Source: Aliidongia dinghuensis
Lineage (GTDB): Bacteria > Pseudomonadota > Alphaproteobacteria > ATCC43930 > CGMCC-115725
Length of the DNA: 64,000 nucleotides
Assembly: GCF_014643535.1 (NCBI RefSeq)
Contig: NZ_BMJQ01000006.1
Span: forward strand, 248,001 to 312,000
Reading direction: 5' to 3'
Both the position numbers and the translations under genes were made by a program. Below the pieces are notes generated by a model that was not told the DNA's origin, ran no database searches, and worked only from the letters and a program-made list of their open reading frames with translations. Of the stretch, positions 1-9,336 are shown one piece after another (within the stretch, counting starts at the first letter, position 1; the number at the start of each line of letters is the position of its first letter).

Positions 1-926
1 GACAGGCGCGAGTTGTTGATCATGTCGGCCATCTGGCGGAAGCCGGCCGAGAGATCGCCCACGGCCCAAGCGACGGCACCGTCGAGCCGGATCTCGCCGC
101 TCGCCATGGAGCGGGTGCCGAGCTTGTCCTTGAGCCGCACGATCCGATAGGCGTTGGGCGCACCGTCGGCGAGCACGCGCGGCAGCAGGAACAGGCCGAC
201 GCCCTTCAAGCCCGGCGGCGCGCCCTCGGGCCGGGCCAGCACCATGGCGAGGTCGGCGTCGGCATTGGAGCAGAACCATTTCTCGCCATGGAGCGCCCAG
301 GTGCCGTCAGGCCGCGGCCGGGCGGTGACAGCCGTGGCGCCGACGTCGGAGCCGGCGCCCTGCTCGGTCATGAACATGGCGCCCTGCGCGAGCTGGTCCA
401 GATCCTGGCTGGTCAACGCCGGCAGGTGGCGTTCGACGAGATCCCGATCGCCGAACTTGCGCAAGGTCCGGGTCAGGCTGTCGGTCATGCTGACCGGGCA
501 GAGCAAGCCGAACTCCGCCTGGGCGAACAGATAGGTGATCAAATACTTGGCGATCGGCGGCATGGGTTCGGACCAGCCGAGCACACCGCCGCGGTGGGAG
601 AGCGCCGCGAGCCCGTACTCGCCGAACGCCAGTTCCTCCATGCGGCGATAGGCTGGGTGCTTCTCGACTGACTGCACATCGGCGCCACGCCGATCCCGGT
701 GGTGCAGGACGGGCGGATGGTGATCGGCGATGCCCGCCCATTCATCGAGCACGCCGCCGGCGAGTGCGCCCAGGCGGTCGAGATGCGGCGCCAGGTGCCG
801 GGCGAGGTCGGCAGGCAGATAGAGCCCGATCAACCGGGCAAGATCGGGATCGGCCCGATAGAGATTGAGCCCGCGGCTGTCGGGCACCGCGGCGGCCAGG
901 TTCATGGAGCCCGTATCCGGCGCCAT
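1..926 (-). CDS. Acyl-CoA dehydrogenase, AidB-like (3' part outside window)
   Basis: The gene runs off the left edge; 308 codons are visible. The start ATG at 926 has GGGGAGGA just upstream. The visible protein has the acyl-CoA dehydrogenase flavin/substrate signature (MTEQGAGSDVGA, then GEKWFCSNADADLAMVLAR) followed by KDKLGTRSMASGEIRLDGA. The long helical N-terminus before the MTEQ motif resembles the AidB / isovaleryl-CoA-like subfamily rather than short-chain fatty-acid enzymes. The expected reaction is FAD-dependent alpha,beta-dehydrogenation of an acyl-CoA; the substrate cannot be read from sequence. It is divergent from the LysR gene at 1029, which is probably its regulator. Confidence 0.9.
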   Translation of the reverse strand, partial: MAPDTGSMNLAAAVPDSRGLNLYRADPDLARLIGLYLPADLARHLAPHLDRLGALAGGVLDEWAGIADHHPPVLHHRDRRGADVQSVEKHPAYRRMEELAFGEYGLAALSHRGGVLGWSEPMPPIAKYLITYLFAQAEFGLLCPVSMTDSLTRTLRKFGDRDLVERHLPALTSQDLDQLAQGAMFMTEQGAGSDVGATAVTARPRPDGTWALHGEKWFCSNADADLAMVLARPEGAPPGLKGVGLFLLPRVLADGAPNAYRIVRLKDKLGTRSMASGEIRLDGAVAWAVGDLSAGFRQMADMINNSRL

Positions 927-1008
927 GGCGTCCTCCCCTATTCCTGTCTTTGACCGCCGAAATGACGCCGCCCGGCCGGTCCAGGCAAACGATTTGATTT
1001 GCGCCTGT

Positions 1009-1025
1009 CTTTAGATAAACTAAAG
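1009..1025. promoter_or_regulatory. Candidate LysR operator
   Basis: CTTTAG-ATAAA-CTAAAG is a perfect 6-bp inverted repeat containing the T-N11-A LysR signature. It lies in the 102-bp divergent gap, ending 3 bp before the preferred LysR start. Autoregulation plus control of the divergent dehydrogenase gene is inferred. Confidence 0.5.
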
Positions 1026-1028
1026 GCG

Positions 1029-1907
1029 ATGGCGACCCGCCCCCTGCCCTCGCTGACCGCGCTCAAGGCATTCGAAGCGGCCGCGGCGCATTCAAGCGTC
1101 ACGCGGGCGGCCGAGGCCTTGGGCGTCACCCCCGGAGCGGTTAGCCAACAGATCCGCGAGCTGGAACGCGATCTCGCCGTGGCGCTGTTCACGCGCACGC
1201 CGAATGGGCTCGTGCTGACCACGGCTGGCGAGGTGCTGTTTGCGGCGGCGCGCGACGGGCTCGACCGGATTGCGGCCGGCGTGCGCCAGGTCCGGCGGAC
1301 GATGGCGCGGCCGCTCGCCGTCGGCGCCTATACCCATTTCGCGAGCGGCTGGCTCATCCCGCGCTGGGGCCATTTCCTCGACCGGCATCCGGGCATCGCG
1401 ATCGAGCTCACCACGACCGCGCAGGTGGAAGAACTCTCGCTCGACCGGTTCGACGCGGTGATCGGCGTCGGGCCCGCGGCGCCGGACGAGACGGCGGCAG
1501 ACCTTGTCATCACGCCACTGCTGCCGATCGAGCTGGTACCGGTCTGCGTACCGACGCTGGCCGGTCCCGGCTTCGATCTCGCCCGGCATCGCCTGCTGCA
1601 TTCCCGCTTGAGGCCCGACGACTGGCGCCGCTATCTGGACGCAGTCGGCCTCGCCGGCATCGATCCGACGGCCGGTCTCATGTTCGAGAGCATCGCGCTG
1701 GCGATCGATGCGGCGGCGGAGGGGCTGGGCGTGGCCCTCGCCATCCGCTGCCTGATCGATCGCGACCTGGCGCTCGGCCGGGTCGTGATGCCGCTCGACC
1801 GGGTCCGCCGCTCCCGCCGCGCCTTCGCGCTCATGCACCGGCCGGCGCTTGCTACCGATCCGGCGATCGTGGCGCTGCGCCGCTGGCTCATTGACGAGGT
1901 CGGCTGA
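1029..1907 (+). CDS. LysR-family transcriptional regulator (GcvA-like)
   Basis: This 292-residue regulator has an N-terminal winged HTH (PSLTALKAFEAAAAHSSVTR, then AAEALGVTPGAVSQQIRELE) and a C-terminal LysR substrate-binding domain. The phrase LTALKAFEAAA and the short helix spacing are typical of the GcvA/AmpR-like branch. An in-frame start at 999 exists, but the start at 1029 has AAAGGCG upstream and places the inverted repeat outside the coding region. It is divergent from the acyl-CoA dehydrogenase gene, the classic LysR-target arrangement. The effector is unknown. Confidence 0.9.
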   Translation: MATRPLPSLTALKAFEAAAAHSSVTRAAEALGVTPGAVSQQIRELERDLAVALFTRTPNGLVLTTAGEVLFAAARDGLDRIAAGVRQVRRTMARPLAVGAYTHFASGWLIPRWGHFLDRHPGIAIELTTTAQVEELSLDRFDAVIGVGPAAPDETAADLVITPLLPIELVPVCVPTLAGPGFDLARHRLLHSRLRPDDWRRYLDAVGLAGIDPTAGLMFESIALAIDAAAEGLGVALAIRCLIDRDLALGRVVMPLDRVRRSRRAFALMHRPALATDPAIVALRRWLIDEVG

Positions 1908-1911
1908 AGCC

Positions 1912-3201
1912 TCAGCGCGGCGCCAGCGCCGGCGGGGACGCGAGGCCGGGCTGGCGCGAGGCGATGAATGCGCCCAGGCCGAGCACGACGAGGCAGACGG
2001 CCGGCACCAGCATGGGGGCGGCCGTGCTGCCGGTCGCCTCCTTGACCCAGGGCATGATGTTCTGGCCGACGAAGCCGCCGATGTTGCCGAGCGAGTTGAT
2101 CGCAGCGATGCCGGCCGCCGCCTGGGCGCCGGAGAGGAGCCGCGGCGGTACCGACCAGAAGCACGGCAGCATGATGTAGAGGCACGGGCCGCCGAGCGCG
2201 AGCGCCGCCAAGCGTAGCGCCGGTGCCGCCGCGACCGTGCTGACCACGAAGCAGAGCACGCCGACCACGACGGCGACGCCGACGCAGCGCAGCGTCTGAG
2301 ATGGCGTGCGAAGCCGGCCCGGCAGCCACAGCAGCATGAGCGAGGTCAAGGCCCACGGGATCATGTTCAGGAGCCCGTTCACCGTGCTGCTGACACCGAA
2401 GCCCTTGACCACGGTCGGCAGCCAATAGCTGATGCCGTAGATCGAGGTCGAGACCATCATGTAGAAGAAGGCGAGTACGAAGATGCGGCCCTGGGTCAAC
2501 ACCGCAAGCGGGTTGCCGTGCCGCGGCGCCCGCGGCTGGTCGCGCTGGACCGCGAGCAGGATTGCTGCCTGCTCGGACTGGTCGAGGAACTTCGCATCGC
2601 GCGGCCCGTCCGGCAGCAGCTTCCAGGTAACGAAGGTCAAGGCGACCGGCACGATGCCGGTGACGAGGAATACCCAGCGCCAGCCCTCGAGCCCGAGCAT
2701 GCCGTCCATGTCAAGCAGCACGCCGTTGATAAGCGCGCCCACCATGTTGCCGAGGCTGCTGCCGAGCGTGAAATAGCCCACGACCTGCACCCGGTAGCGC
2801 TCCGGAAACCACAGCGTCATGTAATAGAGCACGCCCGGATAGAGCCCGGCCTCGGCGGCGCCCAAGAGGAAGCGCAGCACGTAGAACATCGTGGCCGAGC
2901 TGGTCCAGGCGAGCGCCAGGGTGACGAGGCCCCAGGTCAGCATGATGCGCGCGATCCAGCGGCGCGCGCCGAACCGGTGCAGTGCCATGTTGCTCGGGAT
3001 CTCGAAGATCAGGTAGCCGATGAAGAACAGCGACGCGCCAAGGCCGTAGGCGACCTCGCTCATGCCGAGGCTGCCCAGCATCTGCAGCTTGGCGAAGCTG
3101 ACGTTCTGCCGGTCGATGTAGGCGACCAGATAAAGCAGGATCAGCAGCGGCAAGAGGTGCCAGGCCGCCTTCTTGACGGCACGGTCTTCCTGTTCGTTCA
3201 T
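1912..3201 (-). CDS. MFS transporter, anion:cation symporter (ACS) family
   Basis: The protein has 429 residues and 12 predicted membrane segments. The N-terminus (LLPLLILLYLVAYIDRQNVS, then FAKLQM) is the hallmark of the ACS family of organic-anion permeases (phthalate, tartrate, galactarate/glucarate types). The start ATG at 3201 has GGGAGGAA in front. It is on the same strand as, and 39 bp downstream of, the GntR/FCD gene and probably cotranscribed with it. Next to a dehydratase and a RraA-like gene, a sugar-acid or hydroxy-acid substrate is the best guess. Confidence 0.9.
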   Translation of the reverse strand: MNEQEDRAVKKAAWHLLPLLILLYLVAYIDRQNVSFAKLQMLGSLGMSEVAYGLGASLFFIGYLIFEIPSNMALHRFGARRWIARIMLTWGLVTLALAWTSSATMFYVLRFLLGAAEAGLYPGVLYYMTLWFPERYRVQVVGYFTLGSSLGNMVGALINGVLLDMDGMLGLEGWRWVFLVTGIVPVALTFVTWKLLPDGPRDAKFLDQSEQAAILLAVQRDQPRAPRHGNPLAVLTQGRIFVLAFFYMMVSTSIYGISYWLPTVVKGFGVSSTVNGLLNMIPWALTSLMLLWLPGRLRTPSQTLRCVGVAVVVGVLCFVVSTVAAAPALRLAALALGGPCLYIMLPCFWSVPPRLLSGAQAAAGIAAINSLGNIGGFVGQNIMPWVKEATGSTAAPMLVPAVCLVVLGLGAFIASRQPGLASPPALAPR

Positions 3202-3240
3202 CGTTCCTCCCGATTATGTTCTTGAGATCGCGTGAGCGGG

Positions 3241-3996
3241 TCAGGGCGCCTCGTCGGCCGCGCCCCCCGGCGACGGCCGCTTGCGCCGTACCGGGCGCGG
3301 CGGGTCGGCCGCGCCCTGAAAGAATTCCGGATGCATGCGCATCATCTGCTGGCTCGACGCGAAGACGCCGCGCAGATGCGTGCGCATCGCGACGACGGCG
3401 CCCTCGCGGTCGTGAGCGATCACGGCCTCGATGATCCGTTCGTGCTCGGTCAGGATCGAGCGCCGCTTGAACGTGTGCCGGGCCGCCAGATGGCGGATGC
3501 GATCGAGATTGACCTTGGCGGCATCGACGACCTGCCAGGCCGCCTCCTGGCCGGCGACGGTGATGAGCGTGCGATGCATCGTCTCGTCGGCGGCGAAGAA
3601 TTCGCGTTCGGACGGGGCCGAGCGTTGCTCCGCGATGATGGCGCGCAGCGCCGCGGCGTCCTCAGCCGTGCAGCGTGCGGCGGCCTCGCCGATCGCCGCG
3701 CATTCGATCGCCTCGCGCACGAACTGGTCGCTGAACACCCGGTCGATCACGATGGGCGCCACGAAGGTGCCGTATTGCGGCAGGATCGAAACGAGCTTCT
3801 CCTCCTCGAGCTTGCCCAAGGCCTCGCGGATCGGCGTGCGGCTGACACGGAAGAGCGCCGCCAGCTCGTTCTCGGACAAGGACTGCAGTGGCACATAGTC
3901 GCCGGCCACGATCTGCCGGCGCAGATGGCGGTAGATCTGCACCGCGATCGTGGCGCGGCGACCGCTCGTCAACTGGACATCGATGGGCGCGTCCAT
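3241..3996 (-). CDS. GntR-family regulator with FCD domain
   Basis: The protein has an N-terminal winged HTH (IYRHLRRQIVAGDYVPLQSL, then SENELAALFRVSRTPIREAL) and an all-helical FCD effector domain with the usual acidic and histidine metal/ligand residues (DETMHRTL, HERIIEAV). From 3996 the protein is 251 residues. An in-frame ATG at 4038 would add 14 residues, but it lies inside a 12-bp palindrome that looks like the operator. It is divergent from the dehydratase gene, so it likely represses that gene and the flanking transporters until a sugar-acid effector binds. Confidence 0.88.
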   Translation of the reverse strand: MDAPIDVQLTSGRRATIAVQIYRHLRRQIVAGDYVPLQSLSENELAALFRVSRTPIREALGKLEEEKLVSILPQYGTFVAPIVIDRVFSDQFVREAIECAAIGEAAARCTAEDAAALRAIIAEQRSAPSEREFFAADETMHRTLITVAGQEAAWQVVDAAKVNLDRIRHLAARHTFKRRSILTEHERIIEAVIAHDREGAVVAMRTHLRGVFASSQQMMRMHPEFFQGAADPPRPVRRKRPSPGGAADEAP

Positions 3997-4031
3997 GCTC
4001 CCGCCACCGCTTCGTCGCTCGGATTTTGCCG

Positions 4032-4043
4032 CTTGCATGCAAG
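4032..4043. promoter_or_regulatory. Candidate GntR operator palindrome
   Basis: CTTGCATGCAAG is a perfect 12-bp palindrome in the divergent region between the GntR/FCD gene and the dehydratase gene. GntR/FCD proteins bind short palindromes of this size, so control of both directions is inferred. Confidence 0.45.
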
Positions 4044-4169
4044 TACCCTAGCATATTAAGACGAATGCACCAGACGCATTTTCACGGCCGGCCCGCGTCC
4101 CCGCGGTCCACAATCAGAAGGGTCGCCCGCGGCCGGGTGGCGAGGAAACGCATCGAGGATCATCGGACA

Positions 4170-5930
<1,761 letters not shown>

Positions 5931-5947
5931 CGAAAGGCGCTCCGATC

Positions 5948-6667
5948 ATGACCACGCTCAAGCCCGAGACGCGCGACAAGCTGAAGAAGGTCAGCACGGC
6001 GACGCTCGCGACGGCCCTCTTCAAGCGGGGCCTGCGCAACCAGTTCATCCAGGACGTCCAGCCCTTGCGAGCGCGCAAGGAAACCATGGTCGGCGAGGCC
6101 TTCACGCTCCGCTACATCCCGGCGCGCGAGGACCTGAACCCGATCACCGTCTTCCGCGACCGGCAGCATCCGCAGCGCCAGGCGGTCGAGCAATGCCCGC
6201 AGGGCGCCGTCATGGTGATCGACAGCCGCAAGGACCCGCGCGCCGCCTCCGCCGGCTCGATCCTGGTGACGCGCCTCATGGTGCGTGGCGCTGCCGGCAT
6301 CGTGACCGACGGCGGCTTCCGCGATTCGGCCGAGATCGCGGCGCTCGACATGCCGTCCTATCACAGCCGGCCATCGGCGCCGACGAACCTGACCTTGCAC
6401 CAGGCGATCGACATCAACGTGCCGATCGGCTGCGGCGATGTGGCGGTCTGGCCGGGGGACGTCGTCGTGGGCGATGCCGACGGCGTCATCATCGTGCCGG
6501 CGGCGCTGGCCGACGAGATCGCCGACGAAGCGGTCGAGATGACCGCTTACGAGGATTTCGTGACCGAGCGGGTGCAGGGCGGCCAATCGATCCTCGGCCT
6601 CTATCCGGCAACGGACGAAGCGAACCTCGCCGCGTTCGAGACCTGGCGGAAGGAAAAGGGGCGCTGA
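5948..6667 (+). CDS. RraA-like family protein (aldolase/decarboxylase fold)
   Basis: The protein has 239 residues. It belongs to the RraA / HMG-CHA aldolase fold, shown by GAAGIVTDGGFRD with the conserved Asp and Arg that bind the metal and the keto-acid, followed by the VPIGCGDVAVWPGDVVVGDA block. In catabolic clusters such proteins act as class II pyruvate/oxaloacetate aldolases or decarboxylases rather than as RNase E regulators. It sits 17 bp behind the dehydratase gene and ahead of a second MFS gene, so I infer that it acts on the dehydratase product or a derivative. The exact reaction is not determined by sequence. Confidence 0.85.
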   Translation: MTTLKPETRDKLKKVSTATLATALFKRGLRNQFIQDVQPLRARKETMVGEAFTLRYIPAREDLNPITVFRDRQHPQRQAVEQCPQGAVMVIDSRKDPRAASAGSILVTRLMVRGAAGIVTDGGFRDSAEIAALDMPSYHSRPSAPTNLTLHQAIDINVPIGCGDVAVWPGDVVVGDADGVIIVPAALADEIADEAVEMTAYEDFVTERVQGGQSILGLYPATDEANLAAFETWRKEKGR

Positions 6668-6780
6668 GGAAACGCCCCTCGCCCGCGCGAGTGGGAGAGG
6701 GAGGGGACCCGGCCATCGGCCGGGGAGGGTGAGGGTCGAGCGGCTGAAGCACCCTCACCCGCAAGCGGGCGAGGGTATGC
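6668..6780. repeat. REP-like palindromic intergenic element
   Basis: Two G-runs/C-runs typical of alphaproteobacterial repetitive extragenic palindromes are seen here: CGCCCCTCGCCC...GTGGGAGAGGGAGGGG and ACCCTCACCCGC-AA-GCGGGCGAGGGT (6751-6776, 12-bp arms with one A/C mismatch). It separates the RraA-like gene from the MFS gene and may attenuate read-through. Its copy number in the genome cannot be judged here. Confidence 0.5.
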
Positions 6781-6836
6781 GGCTAAGCAACAAAAAGCAC
6801 CGCCCAAACGCGGGCCTAATGGGGAAGGAAACGCAC

Positions 6837-8066
6837 ATGGGTTCGCATTGGTGGCGTATCGGCGGCTCGTTGATGATCGGCCTGTTTGTCGCCTATCTCG
6901 ACCGCAGCAACCTGTCGGTCGGCCTGCCGACGGTGGCCCAGGATATGGGCTTCGCCGGTGACCGGTTCGCCGTCACGTCGAGCTTCGCGCTCACCATCTT
7001 CCTCATCGGCTACGCGCTCGCCAACATCCTGGGCGGCATCCTGACCCGGCGCATGGACCCGAAGACGGTCGTCACCTGGAGCTTCGCCATCTGGTCCATC
7101 GCGACGGTGGTGATCGGCTTCAGCTCGTCCTTGACCGTGCTGCTCGTCTGCCGGGCGATCCTCGGCGTCGCCGAAGGCATCTATTGGCCGCAGCAGTCGC
7201 GCTTCGCCCGCAGCTGGTTCGCCAGCCACGAGCTCACCAAGGCGAACAGCCTTATCCAGTATTACGGCCAGTACCTGGCGCTGGCGCTGGGCTTCATGAT
7301 CCTGACGCCGATCTATCAGGCGTTCGGCTGGCGCCCGCTGTTCTTCCTGACCGGGGGCTTGGGCCTCGTCTTCATCGTGCCGCTTTATTTGAAGGCGCTC
7401 CGGCCCGGGACCGAGGCGCCTTATCGCGAGACGGAAGGCGGCCGGCCGAACGCGCCGCTCACTTTCGAGGCGCTCGGCGGGCTCTCCTTCGTGTTCCTGG
7501 TGTTCAGCTACGTGACCCAGGGCATGCTGTTCTGGGGCATCACGCTGTGGATCCCGCTCGTCGTGAAGTCGCTGGGCTTCACCGGCTGGGCACAGGCGGT
7601 CGCAAGCGCGCTGCCCTATGCCGCCGCCGTCCTTTGCGCCATCCCGATCGCGCTGGTGAGCGACCGGACCAACAAGCGCGTCCTGATCGCATCGCTGGGC
7701 CTGCTCATCCCGGGCGCCCTGCTGCTGCTCCTGCCGCTGGTCGACGCCCCCGCGGCGAAGCTTGCGCTCATCACGGTGGCGCTCGGCCTCTATGCCGGCA
7801 GCTTCACGCCCAACATCTGGTCGATCCTGCAGTCGAGCGTGGCACCCGAGGCGATCGGCCCGGCGTCAGGCATCATGAACGGGCTCGGCGCCGGCGGCGG
7901 CGGCACGATCGCGGGCTTCCTCGTGGGCCTGCTCTACAACAGCACCGGCTCCTACATGCCGGGCTTCGTGATCCTGGGCGGGCTCGTCATCCTGGGCGGC
8001 CTGTCGCTGCTCGCCTATGGCCGCATGCGGGCGCCCCGCATGGCGGCGCAAGCAGCGGTCGGCTGA
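6837..8066 (+). CDS. MFS transporter, second ACS-like permease
   Basis: The protein has 409 residues with 12 predicted membrane segments. The N-terminal segment LMIGLFVAYLDRSNLSVGLP is the ACS-type signature, and GSFTPNIWSILQ with GIMNGLGAGGGG lie in the C-terminal half. The start at 6837 is chosen because AAGGAAA precedes it; ATG 6819 is in frame and would add 6 residues. As the fourth gene of the rightward and leftward sugar-acid set it likely imports the substrate or releases a product. It differs clearly in sequence from the MFS protein encoded at 1912-3201, so this is not a recent duplication. Confidence 0.88.
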   Translation: MGSHWWRIGGSLMIGLFVAYLDRSNLSVGLPTVAQDMGFAGDRFAVTSSFALTIFLIGYALANILGGILTRRMDPKTVVTWSFAIWSIATVVIGFSSSLTVLLVCRAILGVAEGIYWPQQSRFARSWFASHELTKANSLIQYYGQYLALALGFMILTPIYQAFGWRPLFFLTGGLGLVFIVPLYLKALRPGTEAPYRETEGGRPNAPLTFEALGGLSFVFLVFSYVTQGMLFWGITLWIPLVVKSLGFTGWAQAVASALPYAAAVLCAIPIALVSDRTNKRVLIASLGLLIPGALLLLLPLVDAPAAKLALITVALGLYAGSFTPNIWSILQSSVAPEAIGPASGIMNGLGAGGGGTIAGFLVGLLYNSTGSYMPGFVILGGLVILGGLSLLAYGRMRAPRMAAQAAVG

Positions 8067-8080
8067 GGGGCGTCGCCCTC

Positions 8081-8920
8081 TCAGTGCGACATCAGGACGG
8101 GCACGGTCATCTGCTGCAGGATCGATCGGGTGACGCCGCCCAGCACCATCTCGCGCACGCGGGAATGGCCATAGGCGCCCATGACGATGAGATCGCTGCC
8201 GAAGTCCGCGGCGCGCGACAGGATCTCGTCGGCCGGATCGGTTGCCGCGGTGAAGCTGCGGCCGGTCTCGACCGGGATGCCGTGGCGCGCCAGATGCCGC
8301 GCGATATCGGCACCCGGCTCCTGGCCGTGCGCATCCACGCCCTGCTTTGGGTTGACCGCGAGCACGGTGACCGCCCGGCAGGCCTTCAAGAGCGGCAGCG
8401 CGTCGCGCACGGCGCGCGCCGCCTGGCTGCTGGCGTTCCAGGCGATGAGCGCGTGCCGCTCGATCCGCTCGAACCGGCCGGCATAGGGCACGATCAGCGC
8501 CGGGCAGCCGGCATCGAGCACGACATCGGCCGGGTCGGGCGCGTCGAGCGGACTGTCGTCCGGCCGGCGCTGGCCCAGGATCACCAGGTCGGCATAGCGG
8601 GCATGGAGCACGGTCTCCGGCCCCGGATAGCCGCGCGCCACGCGCCATTCGGCCGAGACGGCCTCGCGCTGGGTCGCAGCCTCGAAGCCCGCGCGCACCT
8701 TCGTCGAGCGGGCTTCGAGTCGGGCGAGCGTCTCGCGCAAGGCCGCGTCGAACAGCGTCGTGTCGAAGCCGGCCGAATGAAGGCTGCCCTCGGCCGTCGA
8801 CGAGGGGTGCAACCCGACCAAATGGGCGTCGAACCGCTTGGCGAGCCCGATCGCGAGCGCCAGGCGGTCGTCGTTCGCCGGCCCGGCATCGAGCACGACC
8901 AACAGATCCTTGAGGCTCAT
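8081..8920 (-). CDS. Universal stress protein, tandem two-domain (UspA family)
   Basis: The protein has 279 residues and two Usp domains. The C-terminal one carries the ATP-binding motif G-x2-G-x9-G-(S/T) (GAYGHSRVREMVLGGVTRS). The N-terminal copy has a degenerate version (GQRRPDDSPLDAP), a common asymmetry in tandem Usp proteins. Such proteins bind ATP and support survival under stress or low oxygen. It ends 14 bp from the convergent MFS gene. The 60 bp upstream show no clear FNR box. Confidence 0.9.
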   Translation of the reverse strand: MSLKDLLVVLDAGPANDDRLALAIGLAKRFDAHLVGLHPSSTAEGSLHSAGFDTTLFDAALRETLARLEARSTKVRAGFEAATQREAVSAEWRVARGYPGPETVLHARYADLVILGQRRPDDSPLDAPDPADVVLDAGCPALIVPYAGRFERIERHALIAWNASSQAARAVRDALPLLKACRAVTVLAVNPKQGVDAHGQEPGADIARHLARHGIPVETGRSFTAATDPADEILSRAADFGSDLIVMGAYGHSRVREMVLGGVTRSILQQMTVPVLMSH

Positions 8921-9336
8921 CGACGTTTCTCCCGTTGGCGTTTTGCTTGTTCAGGCGGTCTGGCTCCGGCGGACGCCGGCGAGCACCTCCTCGGCGCTGC
9001 CAATAGGGCGGCGGCCAGATCGTGAGGCGCCACCGGATTCAACCTAGAACGCTCGACCACAACCGCTCATTATATGGCCTGTTCTTCACAGAGCGGTTAG
9101 GATTCCAAATCATAGTCCAAGACGACTACCGCCCCAGGTCGTAAATCCAGGGGTGCGCCGTGACGGCGAGTTGCCGAGACGGCGGATCGAGCCGGTTTTG
9201 AGGACCTTTACGTGCCCGGCGACTTCGAGAACGGGACCAAAATGCGCGCAGTTCAAGCGGCCGTATTGGCGCTCACGCGCCGTCAACGTCTTCTGGTCGT
9301 CGAGTCGGCCCGGCCCGCATGCGGGATGGCGTGGCC
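8921..9336. other. Intergenic region, no gene recognised
   Basis: This roughly 415-bp divergent gap between the universal stress gene and the hybrid kinase holds no convincing coding frame. It must carry the promoters for both. A short AT-rich patch (CTCATTATATGG, about 9067-9078) is the most promoter-like stretch. I see no clear palindromic operator. Confidence 0.5.

Noticed and set aside
3888..4169. N-terminal extension of the dehydratase into the GntR promoter
   Set aside because: It would overlap the divergent regulator gene; ATG 4170 with GAGGA upstream gives the family length and cysteine positions.
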